DNA from: AV69 sp963742315
GTDB taxonomy: Bacteria; Verrucomicrobiota; Verrucomicrobiia; Chthoniobacterales; UBA10450
NCBI GenBank assembly: GCA_963742315.1
Contig: CAVULE010000003.1
Span: forward strand, 558,001 to 622,000
Length of the DNA: 64,000 nucleotides
Reading direction: 5' to 3'
Shown: positions 56,285 through 64,000 of the stretch, in pieces
Layout: the number at the start of each line of letters is the position of its first letter
Position numbering within the stretch: the first letter of the stretch is position 1
The notes under the pieces: generated by a model
Told to the model about the DNA's origin: nothing
What the model saw: only the letters and a program-made list of their open reading frames with translations
The model's database searches: none
Made by a program: the position numbers and the translations under genes

Positions 56285-58246
56285 ATGACGAAAAACGATT
56301 GGGACCTGGAGGCGGCAAACGCCACCTATAACGTCGAGGGTTGGGGAACCGGTTACTTTTCCATCAATGCTGATGGCAATGTCGTGGCCAAGCCGCTGCA
56401 GGAGAATGGTGGCGCCATTCCCATTCTTGAAGTTGTTAACGAAGCGCGTTCACGCGGGCTCCCCTTTCCCCTTGTCATCCGCTTTCAGGATTTGCTCCGC
56501 CACCGCGTCGAATCTGTGAACCGCGCATTCGAAAACGCGATCACGGAATTCAACTATCGCGGAAAATACCGCGGCGTTTTTCCGATCAAGGTCAATCAAC
56601 TGCGCGAAGTGATCGAAGAAATCGTCGATGCCGGCCAGGCGTTTCACTTTGGCCTGGAGGCGGGAAGCAAGCCGGAATTAGTCGCTGCCCTGGCCATGCA
56701 CAAGGACGCGCAGAGTTTGGTCATTTGCAACGGCTATAAGGATCCGGCTTTTATTCGGATCGCCCTGCTGGGGCGCAAACTGGACAAACAGGTCATCATC
56801 GTAGTTGAGAAGCTGGAAGAACTGGAGCAGACCATTCGGACCTCCAAGGAAGTTGGGGTTGAACCGCTCATTGGCATTCGTGTCCGTTTGACCAGCAAAG
56901 GCGCGGGCAAATGGACCACCAGTGGAGGCGAGAACGCGAAGTTTGGACTCGATACCGTCAATCTCCTTGCCGCGAGCGACATGTTGAAAAGCGAAGGGCT
57001 GGCGCATTGCCTAAAGCTGATCCACTTCCACCTCGGCTCACAGGTTCCCGACATCTCGACGATCAAACGTGCCGTGCGCGAAGCGGCCCGCTATTACTCC
57101 AAGATCGCGAAACTCGGTCACGAACTGGAATACCTCGACGTCGGCGGCGGTCTCGGCGTAGATTACGATGGTTCGCGTTCTACTTTCGATAGCTCAACGA
57201 ACTATTCGCTTCAGGAATACACCAATGATGTTGTCTGGAACATCATGGATGTGTGCGATTCGGAAGGCGTGGCGCATCCAGCAATCGTTAGCGAAGGCGG
57301 GCGTGCCATTGTCGCCCACCACTCCGTCCTGGTGATGGAGGCATTCAGCTCAATCGAGAAAACGGCCGGGAAAACAAGGATCGGCGTGACCGAAAAGGAC
57401 CACAAACTGGTGGGCGACATCCTGGAAGTGAAGCAAAGGCTCAAACGCGGCAACCGGCTGGAAAGCTTGCACGACATCCAGCAAATCAAAGAAGAAGCCC
57501 AGCAAACTTTCGACCTTGGGTTGCTCGACCTCGAGTCAAAAGCAAAGATCGATAGCGTTTACTGGCAATTGGCCACCCAGATCGTCGGCATGCATCGCGG
57601 TCTGCGATTTATCCCGGACGAAGTAAAGGAGCTCGAAACTTCACTGGGCGATCAATACATCTGCAACTTCTCCGTCTTTCAATCGCTCCTCGATCATTGG
57701 GCCCTCGGCCAGCTCTTTCCCATCATGCCTATTCATCGCCTGACCGAGGCGCCCGAGCGTAACGGCACCATTGTGGATATTACCTGCGACTCTGATGGCA
57801 AGGTCTCCAAGTTCATCGACCTGCTGGATGTTCGAGATACCCTGCCCCTTCATCGAATTAATCCCGGCGAAATCTATTATCTGGGCGTCTTCATGGTTGG
57901 CGCTTATCAAGATATCATGGGCGACCTGCACAACTTGTTTGGACGCGTTACCGAAGTGCACGTCTTTCTCGACCCGGACGAAGAATCCGGCTGGTACATC
58001 GAAGAAGTAATCGAAGGCAGCACTATCGGCGAAGTTCTCGCCATGACACAGTGGGACAAGGTTGAGCTGATGCGTCTCCTCAAAACACAAGTCGACGCCG
58101 CGATCAAAACCGATCGGATGAAACCGAATGACGCGATGAAGCTGCTTTCCGATTACGAGCGGCTTCTGCAGGAATACACTTATCTCAGCCTCAATGGCAA
58201 CAAACCGTTGCCACAGCCGGGGAGCTTTTTGCCACTGAGTTCTTGA
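56285..58246 (+). CDS. speA: Biosynthetic arginine decarboxylase
   Basis: 653 residues, same length class as E. coli SpeA (658). It decarboxylates arginine to agmatine for polyamine synthesis. The PLP lysine is in GVFPIKVNQLREV, the PLP phosphate loop in LDVGGGLGVDYDGS, and HLGSQVPDI, NFSVFQSLLDHWALGQLFPIMPIHRL and ITCDSDGKVSKFID (active-site Cys-Asp) follow. The start at 56285 gives the family N-terminus (WDLEAANATYNVEGWGTGYF). Confidence 0.95.
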   Translation: MTKNDWDLEAANATYNVEGWGTGYFSINADGNVVAKPLQENGGAIPILEVVNEARSRGLPFPLVIRFQDLLRHRVESVNRAFENAITEFNYRGKYRGVFPIKVNQLREVIEEIVDAGQAFHFGLEAGSKPELVAALAMHKDAQSLVICNGYKDPAFIRIALLGRKLDKQVIIVVEKLEELEQTIRTSKEVGVEPLIGIRVRLTSKGAGKWTTSGGENAKFGLDTVNLLAASDMLKSEGLAHCLKLIHFHLGSQVPDISTIKRAVREAARYYSKIAKLGHELEYLDVGGGLGVDYDGSRSTFDSSTNYSLQEYTNDVVWNIMDVCDSEGVAHPAIVSEGGRAIVAHHSVLVMEAFSSIEKTAGKTRIGVTEKDHKLVGDILEVKQRLKRGNRLESLHDIQQIKEEAQQTFDLGLLDLESKAKIDSVYWQLATQIVGMHRGLRFIPDEVKELETSLGDQYICNFSVFQSLLDHWALGQLFPIMPIHRLTEAPERNGTIVDITCDSDGKVSKFIDLLDVRDTLPLHRINPGEIYYLGVFMVGAYQDIMGDLHNLFGRVTEVHVFLDPDEESGWYIEEVIEGSTIGEVLAMTQWDKVELMRLLKTQVDAAIKTDRMKPNDAMKLLSDYERLLQEYTYLSLNGNKPLPQPGSFLPLSS

Positions 58247-58399
58247 AGGAGAGTTGTGCTTGGTCGCTAATGGCCGCGCGCGAATACCGCTGGCAACGAA
58301 CGCGACGGCAAACGCGGTTGTTGAAAAAGCCGTGGTAATGGTTTGACAAAAACTGTTGCAGAACAGTTGATTGGAACAAGCAAACAGAAAGGAAACATT

Positions 58400-58627
58400 A
58401 TGGCCAAAAAAGGTGAATCTGCGGATTCAGTTTATAAAGTAGTTGAGTTGGTCGGCACGAGCTCAAAATCATGGGAGGATGCGGCGAAGAATGCGGTGGA
58501 GACCGCTGCTGCAAGCCTGCGTGACCTGCGCGTTGCCGAGATCGTGAAACAGGATATGACAGTTGAGAATGGCAAGGTGGCAGCCTACCGCGCGCGAGTG
58601 CTGGTCTCCTTTAAGTACGGAAGCTGA
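58400..58627 (+). CDS. Dodecin
   Basis: 75 residues from the ATG at 58400, with a good ribosome site (GAAAGGAAACATT). The fold and motifs (VYKVVELVGTSSKSWEDAAK, AVETAAASLRDLRVAEIVKQD, AYRARVLVSFKYG) are those of dodecin, a small dodecamer that binds flavin or coenzyme A. The flavin-stacking Trp is in SWEDA. It lies about 150 bp after speA. Confidence 0.92.
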   Translation: MAKKGESADSVYKVVELVGTSSKSWEDAAKNAVETAAASLRDLRVAEIVKQDMTVENGKVAAYRARVLVSFKYGS

Positions 58628-58816
58628 GAAGCCTCCGGCAGGGGTCGACTCATTCGCTTGCTATTTGTTCGGCCCGATTTGTTCTGTGCCCGCAAGAAAC
58701 TGTTGGAATTCCGGGTCGTTGCGAATCGCGTGATAGCCAATCGGACGACAGCGAATTTCCGGTGTCATTAGCAACAAAGCGCAACTGCAAGAGATCGAAG
58801 ACGATCGCTTGAAGAT

Positions 58817-60250
58817 TTACTGGGTTGCCACCGGCGATTGATCTTGCGGTCGAATTGGACGCTTGCGCGATTCCAAGAAAGCCACTAACGCGTCAAGTTC
58901 CTGCGGCTTAAGCGAGCTGCCAAACGCCGGCATATTGGTCCCGCCATTGACGATGCGGATAACCAGGTTGTCGCGCGTTAGCGTGTCCGCGATGTAGGTT
59001 AGGTCGGGTCCGCGCCGGCCCCCGAAACCCTGAATGAGGTGGCAGTTCAGGCATCCTTTGTCGTGAAACAATTGACCACCTTTGAAGACCGGACCGCTAG
59101 TAGCTCCTACTACTTTTTCGCTGAGCGGCTGAGCCTCGAAGTTAGGCGACCAGGGCGACTGCTGTCCTTCCCACCAAAGCCCACCAATCATGATCACCGA
59201 GAGACACACAACCGCAATTGCCCAGGGGCGCCGGGAGGCAGCGCGCTCGCCTTTGTGATTCCAAATGGGAACAAACAGCAGGAGTAGCCCGATCAGGACT
59301 GGGAATCCGATCATGACGTAGCCTTCGATCTTCGCCGGAATAAGAGCCAGCAAGGCAAAATACCACAGGAGATACCAGTCGGGGCGGGGATCTGCGGCCA
59401 GGATGCTCGGGTCCGGCGGCCTATCCAACGCCGGAGGCCCGACAAAGAATGCAGCGAGCGCGATCGCGATAATCAAAAGCGTGGAGATAATGACATCGCG
59501 CCAGGCCAGGTCTGGCCAAAATGGCTTACCGCTCTTCTTTAATAGTTCTTCGTATTCAGCGCGGTAGGTCGCGGGATCGACTGGTTTGCCTGCAACCGGC
59601 GGCTCCGAGATTCCGTGGCGAAAAACAAGCCAGAGATGCAAACCGATAAAGGCAAACATAATTCCCGGGAGAACAAAAACATGAATGGCGAAGAAACGAC
59701 TTAGTGTGGCGCCGCCAATCGTGTTACCGCCCAGGATAAAGCGCGCGACCCAGTCGCCGATGATCGGGATACGCCCTGCCTGCTCAGCCGCGACGACGAC
59801 CGACCACGCCGCCGTTGAATCCCAGCGAAGAAGTTGACCGGTAAATCCCATCCCGAGAGTGAAGGCCAGCAGACAAATGCCGGTCGTCCAGGTCATCTCT
59901 CGTGGAAACTTGTAGGCGCCAAACAAGAACGTCTGCGCCATGTGCGCGCCGATCATCAAGACCATCGCGGACGCGCCGTAGTAGTGAAGGCCGCGAAGGA
60001 AGCTGCCAAACGGAGCGTTGTTAGTTATGAAGAGAAGCGTCTCGTAAGCTTGTGATGACGAGGAGATGTATGAGAACGCCAGGGCAACGCCGGTTGCTAC
60101 CTGCACCATGAACGCAACGAGGGTGGCGCTGCCAAATACGTACCACCACTTCGCATCTTGGGGCGCGATATGCAGCGCCGGGGAGATGAGGACACTGATG
60201 CCCAACCGATCGTCGAGCCAATTCCACACTGTTTTAAACAGCTTGGTCAC
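58817..60250 (-). CDS. Menaquinol:cytochrome c reductase, cytochrome b/c fusion
   Basis: 477 residues. The first ~210 residues are a cytochrome b with four helices and the haem histidines (LRGLHYYGASAMVLMIGAHM, FAIHVFVLPGIMFAFIGLHL). A subunit-IV-like part with three helices follows (PDPSILAADPRPDWYLLWYFALLAL), then a cytochrome c domain with CLNCH haem site and a Met ligand in GTNMPAFG. This b-c fusion resembles the QcrC/PetB-D-type reductases of bacteria with a bc complex lacking separate cytochrome c1. The start GTG overlaps the Rieske stop by 4 bases. Confidence 0.92.
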   Translation of the reverse strand: MTKLFKTVWNWLDDRLGISVLISPALHIAPQDAKWWYVFGSATLVAFMVQVATGVALAFSYISSSSQAYETLLFITNNAPFGSFLRGLHYYGASAMVLMIGAHMAQTFLFGAYKFPREMTWTTGICLLAFTLGMGFTGQLLRWDSTAAWSVVVAAEQAGRIPIIGDWVARFILGGNTIGGATLSRFFAIHVFVLPGIMFAFIGLHLWLVFRHGISEPPVAGKPVDPATYRAEYEELLKKSGKPFWPDLAWRDVIISTLLIIAIALAAFFVGPPALDRPPDPSILAADPRPDWYLLWYFALLALIPAKIEGYVMIGFPVLIGLLLLFVPIWNHKGERAASRRPWAIAVVCLSVIMIGGLWWEGQQSPWSPNFEAQPLSEKVVGATSGPVFKGGQLFHDKGCLNCHLIQGFGGRRGPDLTYIADTLTRDNLVIRIVNGGTNMPAFGSSLKPQELDALVAFLESRKRPIRPQDQSPVATQ

Positions 60251-60786
60251 AGCGCGGTGGAAATCGGAACGATCGCCTGTTTCATTTGCACTTCGCCATT
60301 TGTTATCCGCACCTCGTAGCGGAATAGCGGAAGCGGCGGCGGACCGGCCGCTACTTTGCCGTCACTATAATAAACACCGCCGTGACATGGACACATGAAG
60401 AGATCGGCGCCCTCAAGCCAGCGCACTGGACAGCCGAGATGGGTGCAATTAGCCGAGAAAGCGATGAAGCTATCTTCAGTTACGCGCCGCAGCCAGACGC
60501 CGCTCTTTGCTGTGACTCCCGCCCAGGGAAGCGACGAAGGATCGGTTACTGTGACAGCTACCGTCTTTCCGATTTGGAAGTCATCCGGTTTGCCGATCGT
60601 CACCCATTCCCGGGGTATCTTTCGAAAGAACGGCGCTACGATAAATCCGACTAACGGCACCGCGACAATCGCGGTGCAGAGCCCGACCAGGCCGATGGAA
60701 AGTTTTTCAAGAAAGCGCCGCCTGCTAATCTCCTCGGCAGTTTCACTCGGCGGCACAGAGGACGACTCACTTAGACTTGTATTCAT
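60247..60786 (-). CDS. Rieske iron-sulfur protein of the bc complex
   Basis: 179 residues from the ATG at 60786; a longer frame to 60852 lies inside the upstream gene. The N-terminus has a twin-arginine-type signal (SRRRFLEKLSIGLVGLCTAI) acting as membrane anchor. The 2Fe-2S ligands are in SANCTHLGCPVRW and FMCPCHGGVY. It transfers electrons from quinol to the cytochrome c domain of its neighbour. Confidence 0.94.
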   Translation of the reverse strand: MNTSLSESSSVPPSETAEEISRRRFLEKLSIGLVGLCTAIVAVPLVGFIVAPFFRKIPREWVTIGKPDDFQIGKTVAVTVTDPSSLPWAGVTAKSGVWLRRVTEDSFIAFSANCTHLGCPVRWLEGADLFMCPCHGGVYYSDGKVAAGPPPLPLFRYEVRITNGEVQMKQAIVPISTAL

Positions 60787-61006
60787 GGCGAATTTCCGTA
60801 ATCCAACCGGCAAGCGCTGCGATGAAGAGGACAAGACCGACCAGCCAAACAACCCAGGACGTGATCAACCCCCAGAAGAGAAAGGCCACTCCCATAGCTA
60901 ATCCGGCCGGGAAGTATGTTGGGTGGGGCAAAGGCGTATCGGGTAGCATCTGCCAGCCGGGTGGCACCGCGTCCGAATGTTGCGTGGTTGGTTGTTCGTC
61001 AGGCAT
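60767..61006 (-). CDS. Small two-helix membrane protein, candidate oxidase subunit IV
   Basis: 79 residues. A proline-rich cytoplasmic start (PPGWQMLPDTPLPHPTYFPAG) is followed by two membrane helices (LAMGVAFLFWGLI and VVWLVGLVLFIAALAGWI) and a charged end (TEIRHEYKSK). The pattern 'PTYxPxxxAxGxxxxFWGxxT' is typical of small subunit IV-like proteins of caa3 oxidases. It overlaps ctaG by 8 bases and the Rieske gene by 20, strong evidence that it is translated. Confidence 0.72.
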   Translation of the reverse strand: MPDEQPTTQHSDAVPPGWQMLPDTPLPHPTYFPAGLAMGVAFLFWGLITSWVVWLVGLVLFIAALAGWITEIRHEYKSK

Positions 61007-61733
61007 TTGATTTTTCCGTATGTGGCGCCGGGCACGAATGCCAGCGCGCGAGCTGGGCCAGAATTGCAGTCACATAAATTGCACACATCGGAACCCACAT
61101 CAGCAGTCCGCCGATCTGCTGGTCCCGATCGCTCGTTAGGCCCCAGTCGCCGCGAATCGTGCTCAGCATTCCCAGTCGATCGGCCGGGTGTTGATAAACC
61201 GGGCAAATCGAGACGGGCGCAAAGGTCAGGATAATGCCGAGCACGCTGCACGCAGTGCAGGCGGTAAAGAGGTAAACGATCCCTGCGGGCGGTGAAAGCC
61301 GTTGCTCTTCGCGCGGTGCGAGCACTTGCCACCAAAAAATGCTTCCCATCAATAGAAGCGAAGTCGTCTGGATGGCCGAAACAGTTCTCGACATTGCCGC
61401 CGCGTTACAAAGTGCGGGCGCGTGCCACAGCCACATCGCACCAACTCCGGCAACCCATCCGATCAGTGGATGAGTAAGATAAGCGAATGGAGAATGAAGC
61501 GAAAACGATCGCGGCAGACTTAGCACCAACAGTGCGGGAACGATGAGCACGAGCAGGATGTGCTGAACCATGTGCGCGCTGAAGAGATAACCGTTAGCCA
61601 GCGCGCTGAATGGTGAGACCAAAGCCAAAAGAAATACGAACAAGTCGCAGCGACGAAATAGAGTGGCCTGCCTCGTCGACCAGAAGGCGAGAAAGTAACC
61701 GATGCAGGCAAGCGCGCTCAGAGCTAAGAACAA
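60999..61733 (-). CDS. ctaG: CtaG-like cytochrome c oxidase assembly protein, apparent frameshift near the start
   Basis: 244 residues if begun at the TTG at 61733. Seven helices of the caa3_CtaG family (SAHMVQHILLVLIVPALLVL with its conserved histidines, HPLIGWVAGVGAMWLWHAPALCN, DRDQQIGGLLMWVPMCAIYV). It helps insert copper into the oxidase. Another frame starts at an ATG at 61779, overlapping the oxidase stop by 4 bases, and encodes MTTYQFFTTAWTWNSIV, the expected CtaG beginning. Removing one base near 61729 would join the two as WNSIVLALSALACIGYF. So the intact gene was probably 60999-61779. Confidence 0.85.
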   Translation of the reverse strand: MFLALSALACIGYFLAFWSTRQATLFRRCDLFVFLLALVSPFSALANGYLFSAHMVQHILLVLIVPALLVLSLPRSFSLHSPFAYLTHPLIGWVAGVGAMWLWHAPALCNAAAMSRTVSAIQTTSLLLMGSIFWWQVLAPREEQRLSPPAGIVYLFTACTACSVLGIILTFAPVSICPVYQHPADRLGMLSTIRGDWGLTSDRDQQIGGLLMWVPMCAIYVTAILAQLARWHSCPAPHTEKSNA

Positions 61734-61775
61734 TAGAATTCCACGTCCAGGCGGTAGTGAAGAATTGGTAGGTAG

Positions 61776-64000
61776 TCATCGAAGAAGTGGAAGGATGTAA
61801 ACAGTGAGTAGAACAAAGACCCAGACCACATCGACAAAGTGCCAGTAGTAACCGGCAGCCTTAAAGGCGGAGCCGCGCCCAAAAGCGAAATCACCCTCCC
61901 ACGCCGCCCAGAGAAAAATCAGTAGCGCGATCAAACCAAGGAGGACGTGCAGACCATGAAAGCCAGTTAGAGTGAAAAACGTGGTGGAGAATAGATTGGT
62001 GCTGAGATCGACCCCGGTCTGAAACAGTTTCCAATACTCCGTTCCCTGACCAACAAGGAAGATACCGCCGAGCAGAATCGTCAGCGCGAGCCAGCCAAGC
62101 ATGGAACCGCGACGCTGTTTCGTCAGGGCGACCTCGGATCGCCAAAAAGTGAAGCTGCTCGCGAAAAGACAGACGCTGAAAACCAGTGTGCGAGGGACAT
62201 CCAGCTCCTTCGGTCCGGGACCGGCTTGTGGCCGAGCGTAGAAATACAAATAGGCAAGGATAAGCGCCGCGAAGAATCCCGCTTCGGAAAGAACGAAGCT
62301 TAGGATCCCAACTTTGTTGTGATCGGAAAGAGTTACCGCGACGCTATTCTCGCCTACGATTGGGTCAGGCCGGTCAGGATTAGCCAGGTCCCACAATGGT
62401 CGGCGACTGCGGATCGGGGGCAGCGCGACAAAGTTTTCGTGCGGCGGCGGCGACGTTGTCGCCCATTCGAGGGTCCATGCCTCCCAGGGGTTATCGCCCG
62501 CGACTTTGCCTCGGAAAAATGAAGTAGCTAAATTCCAAACTAGAATGAGCGCAGCCGCGCTCATAAAGAAGACGCCGCTGGTCGAGACCATGTTCATCCA
62601 ACCCCAGTTTGGAAGATCGGGATAGGTATAGACACGGCGCGGCATACCTAACAGCCCCAGGAAGTGCTGGATGACGAAGGTCAGGTTGAAGCCGATGACC
62701 ATGAGCCAGAACGTCCACTTGCCGAGCCGCTCTGAAAGCAGGCGGCCGCTCATTTTCGGAAACCAATATTGCAGGCCACCGATGACTGCGAAGACGATCG
62801 CGCCTACCGCCACAAAGTGAAAATGTGCGACGAGAAAGTAGCTGTTCTTAGTCTGCCAATCGAGTGCCACGCTGGCATGACTGATTCCGGTGAGACCCGC
62901 GACAAGGAATTGAATGAGAAACGCAATGCAACATAACATCGGCACATCGAAACGGATCCGACCGCCGAGCATCGTTGCGGTCCAATTGAGCACCTTCACG
63001 CCGGTTGGAATTGCAATGAGCATCGAGGAAATGGCGAAAAACACATCGAGTGGCCGGCCCATTCCCACCGTGAACATGTGGTGTCCCCAGACACCCAGGC
63101 TTAGGACTGCGATGGCAACACTCGAAGCGGCGACAAATTCGTAACCGAAAATTGGTTTGCGCGAGAAAACCGGAATGATTTCGGAGACGATGGCGAAGGC
63201 AGGGAGGGCCATGATGTAGACTTCCGGATGGCCAAATGCCCAAAAAATGTGCTGCCACAGAACGGGCGAACCTCCGCCAATGGGTAGAAAGAAATGACCC
63301 TGTAGCTGACGATCGATCAGGATCATCGCCAGGTTGGCGTTTAAGACTGGAAGAGCGAAAATAACAATGAACGCGTTAACGAAATTGATAAAGGTAAAGA
63401 GCGGAAGGCGACGCATCGTCATTCCTGGACCTCGCAGCGAAATAACTGTCGCGATGGTGTTGATGGCAAAACTAATTGAACCAATACCCAGGACGAAGAG
63501 AGCTACTGCCCAATAATCAACCCCGGGAGATGAGGAATAGGGAGTCTCACTCAAAGGTGCGTAGGAGAACCAGCCGACCGCGGGAGCGCCGCCAGCGAGC
63601 ACGCTAAAGTGCAAAAGAATTCCACCTAACGGCACACACCAGAAACCAAAGGCGTTGAGACGCGGGAAAGCCATGTCGCGCGCGCCGATCTGCAACGGCA
63701 GGACGTAATTTGCGAGGCCGAATACCACCGGCATGACGACGAGAAAGATCATCGTTGTGCCGTGCATGGTGAAGAGCTGATTGAACGTGTCGGGCTGGAG
63801 AAAATGGTTGTTAGGAACTGCCAGTTGCAGGCGCATGAAAAGCGCTTCGACTCCGCCAATGATGAAAAAGAGCAGAGCGGTCAACATGTAGAGAACGGCG
63901 ATGCGCTTGTGATCAACGGTGGAAAGCCACGCGAGGCGATAGTGTGCGCGTTTGGCCGGATCGAGGACTGCGTCCCGGAATTCCGCGATAGTGGTCGTGC
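61776..64000 (-). CDS. Cytochrome c oxidase subunits I and III, fused (5' end beyond the window)
   Basis: At least 741 residues; the frame is open to the right edge, and the residues before the first Met at 63887 (HYRLAWLSTVDHKRIAVLYM) are the real subunit I sequence, so the start is outside. Subunit I: haem and copper ligands in FWAFGHPEVYIMALPAF, GHHMFTVGM and LVAHFHFVAVGA; the Glu in GHPEV marks the A1 proton-pumping type. From about residue 515 subunit III follows (LSFVLSEAGFFAALILAYLYF, TGFHGLHVLLGLIALL, YWHFVDVVWVFVLLTVYI). The I+III fusion is typical of caa3 oxidases. Confidence 0.95.
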   Translation of the reverse strand, partial: TTTIAEFRDAVLDPAKRAHYRLAWLSTVDHKRIAVLYMLTALLFFIIGGVEALFMRLQLAVPNNHFLQPDTFNQLFTMHGTTMIFLVVMPVVFGLANYVLPLQIGARDMAFPRLNAFGFWCVPLGGILLHFSVLAGGAPAVGWFSYAPLSETPYSSSPGVDYWAVALFVLGIGSISFAINTIATVISLRGPGMTMRRLPLFTFINFVNAFIVIFALPVLNANLAMILIDRQLQGHFFLPIGGGSPVLWQHIFWAFGHPEVYIMALPAFAIVSEIIPVFSRKPIFGYEFVAASSVAIAVLSLGVWGHHMFTVGMGRPLDVFFAISSMLIAIPTGVKVLNWTATMLGGRIRFDVPMLCCIAFLIQFLVAGLTGISHASVALDWQTKNSYFLVAHFHFVAVGAIVFAVIGGLQYWFPKMSGRLLSERLGKWTFWLMVIGFNLTFVIQHFLGLLGMPRRVYTYPDLPNWGWMNMVSTSGVFFMSAAALILVWNLATSFFRGKVAGDNPWEAWTLEWATTSPPPHENFVALPPIRSRRPLWDLANPDRPDPIVGENSVAVTLSDHNKVGILSFVLSEAGFFAALILAYLYFYARPQAGPGPKELDVPRTLVFSVCLFASSFTFWRSEVALTKQRRGSMLGWLALTILLGGIFLVGQGTEYWKLFQTGVDLSTNLFSTTFFTLTGFHGLHVLLGLIALLIFLWAAWEGDFAFGRGSAFKAAGYYWHFVDVVWVFVLLTVYILPLLR

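Noticed and set aside
58661..58768. A 35-residue minus-strand frame after the cytochrome b/c gene
   Set aside because: No convincing ribosome site and no family recognised; it follows the reductase operon and could be a remnant, but coding is not supported.

Overview
The window looks like a chromosomal segment of a Gram-negative bacterium of the Verrucomicrobiota, most likely the soil Spartobacteria/Chthoniobacterales branch. The clues are a long PVC-type GreA, a small exosortase-associated protein of the TIGR04073 type, lipopolysaccharide genes (kdsA-lptCAB, gmd), a yceD-rpmF-plsX-fabH string, and abundant short palindromic repeats between genes. The assignment is by gene-family recognition only; no database search was possible. 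Gene density is high and I see no phage, insertion sequence, CRISPR array or tRNA gene.

Layout. 1-3.2 kb: the N-terminus of a secreted protein and an ADOP/MacB-type ABC permease. 3.2-20.7 kb: one long minus-strand block. Read in transcription order it is three mini membrane peptides (the third is KdpF), kdpA, kdpB, kdpC, an AmtB channel, a beta-barrel porin, the KdpDE sensor pair, a KimA-like APC transporter with a universal-stress-type tail, serA, a GlsB-like peptide, an EamA exporter and an MbfA-like ferritin/VIT iron exporter. The first part reads as a potassium-scarcity locus with both high-affinity uptake and its own outer-membrane route. 20.8-29 kb: a small membrane protein, an NhaD-like antiporter, a TrmA/RlmD methyltransferase, TerC, long GreA and ferritin.

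29.2-33.6 kb: a minus-strand 23S-5S rRNA unit with no 16S and no tRNA. The 23S gene carries three extra stem-loop insertions, and one of these encodes a small GIY-YIG nuclease-like protein. A diverged second 5S-like gene with its own terminator follows. Leader and trailer arms that would form the pre-23S processing stem are visible.

33.9-46.8 kb: rph, gmd, an L,D-transpeptidase, tatD, two tandem class III cyclase/TolB-like/TPR proteins, then coaD, yceD, rpmF, plsX and fabH (listed in transcription order), a double UspA protein and a YwaF-like membrane protein. 47-49.8 kb: kdsA-lptC-lptA-lptB with overlapping ends. 50-58.6 kb: a Deg-like protease, the regulatory PTS genes hprK-HPr-ptsI without any enzyme II, a bifunctional-nuclease-domain protein, biosynthetic arginine decarboxylase and dodecin. 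58.8-64 kb: a tightly overlapping respiratory operon (fused cytochrome oxidase I+III, CtaG, a small subunit, Rieske protein, fused cytochrome b/c). The oxidase gene runs off the right end and ctaG appears to carry a one-base frameshift.

The observations most worth follow-up are the GIY-YIG-bearing 23S insertion, the 16S-unlinked rRNA unit with a diverged 5S copy, the unreported-looking mini peptides ahead of kdpF, and several families of dispersed palindromes.
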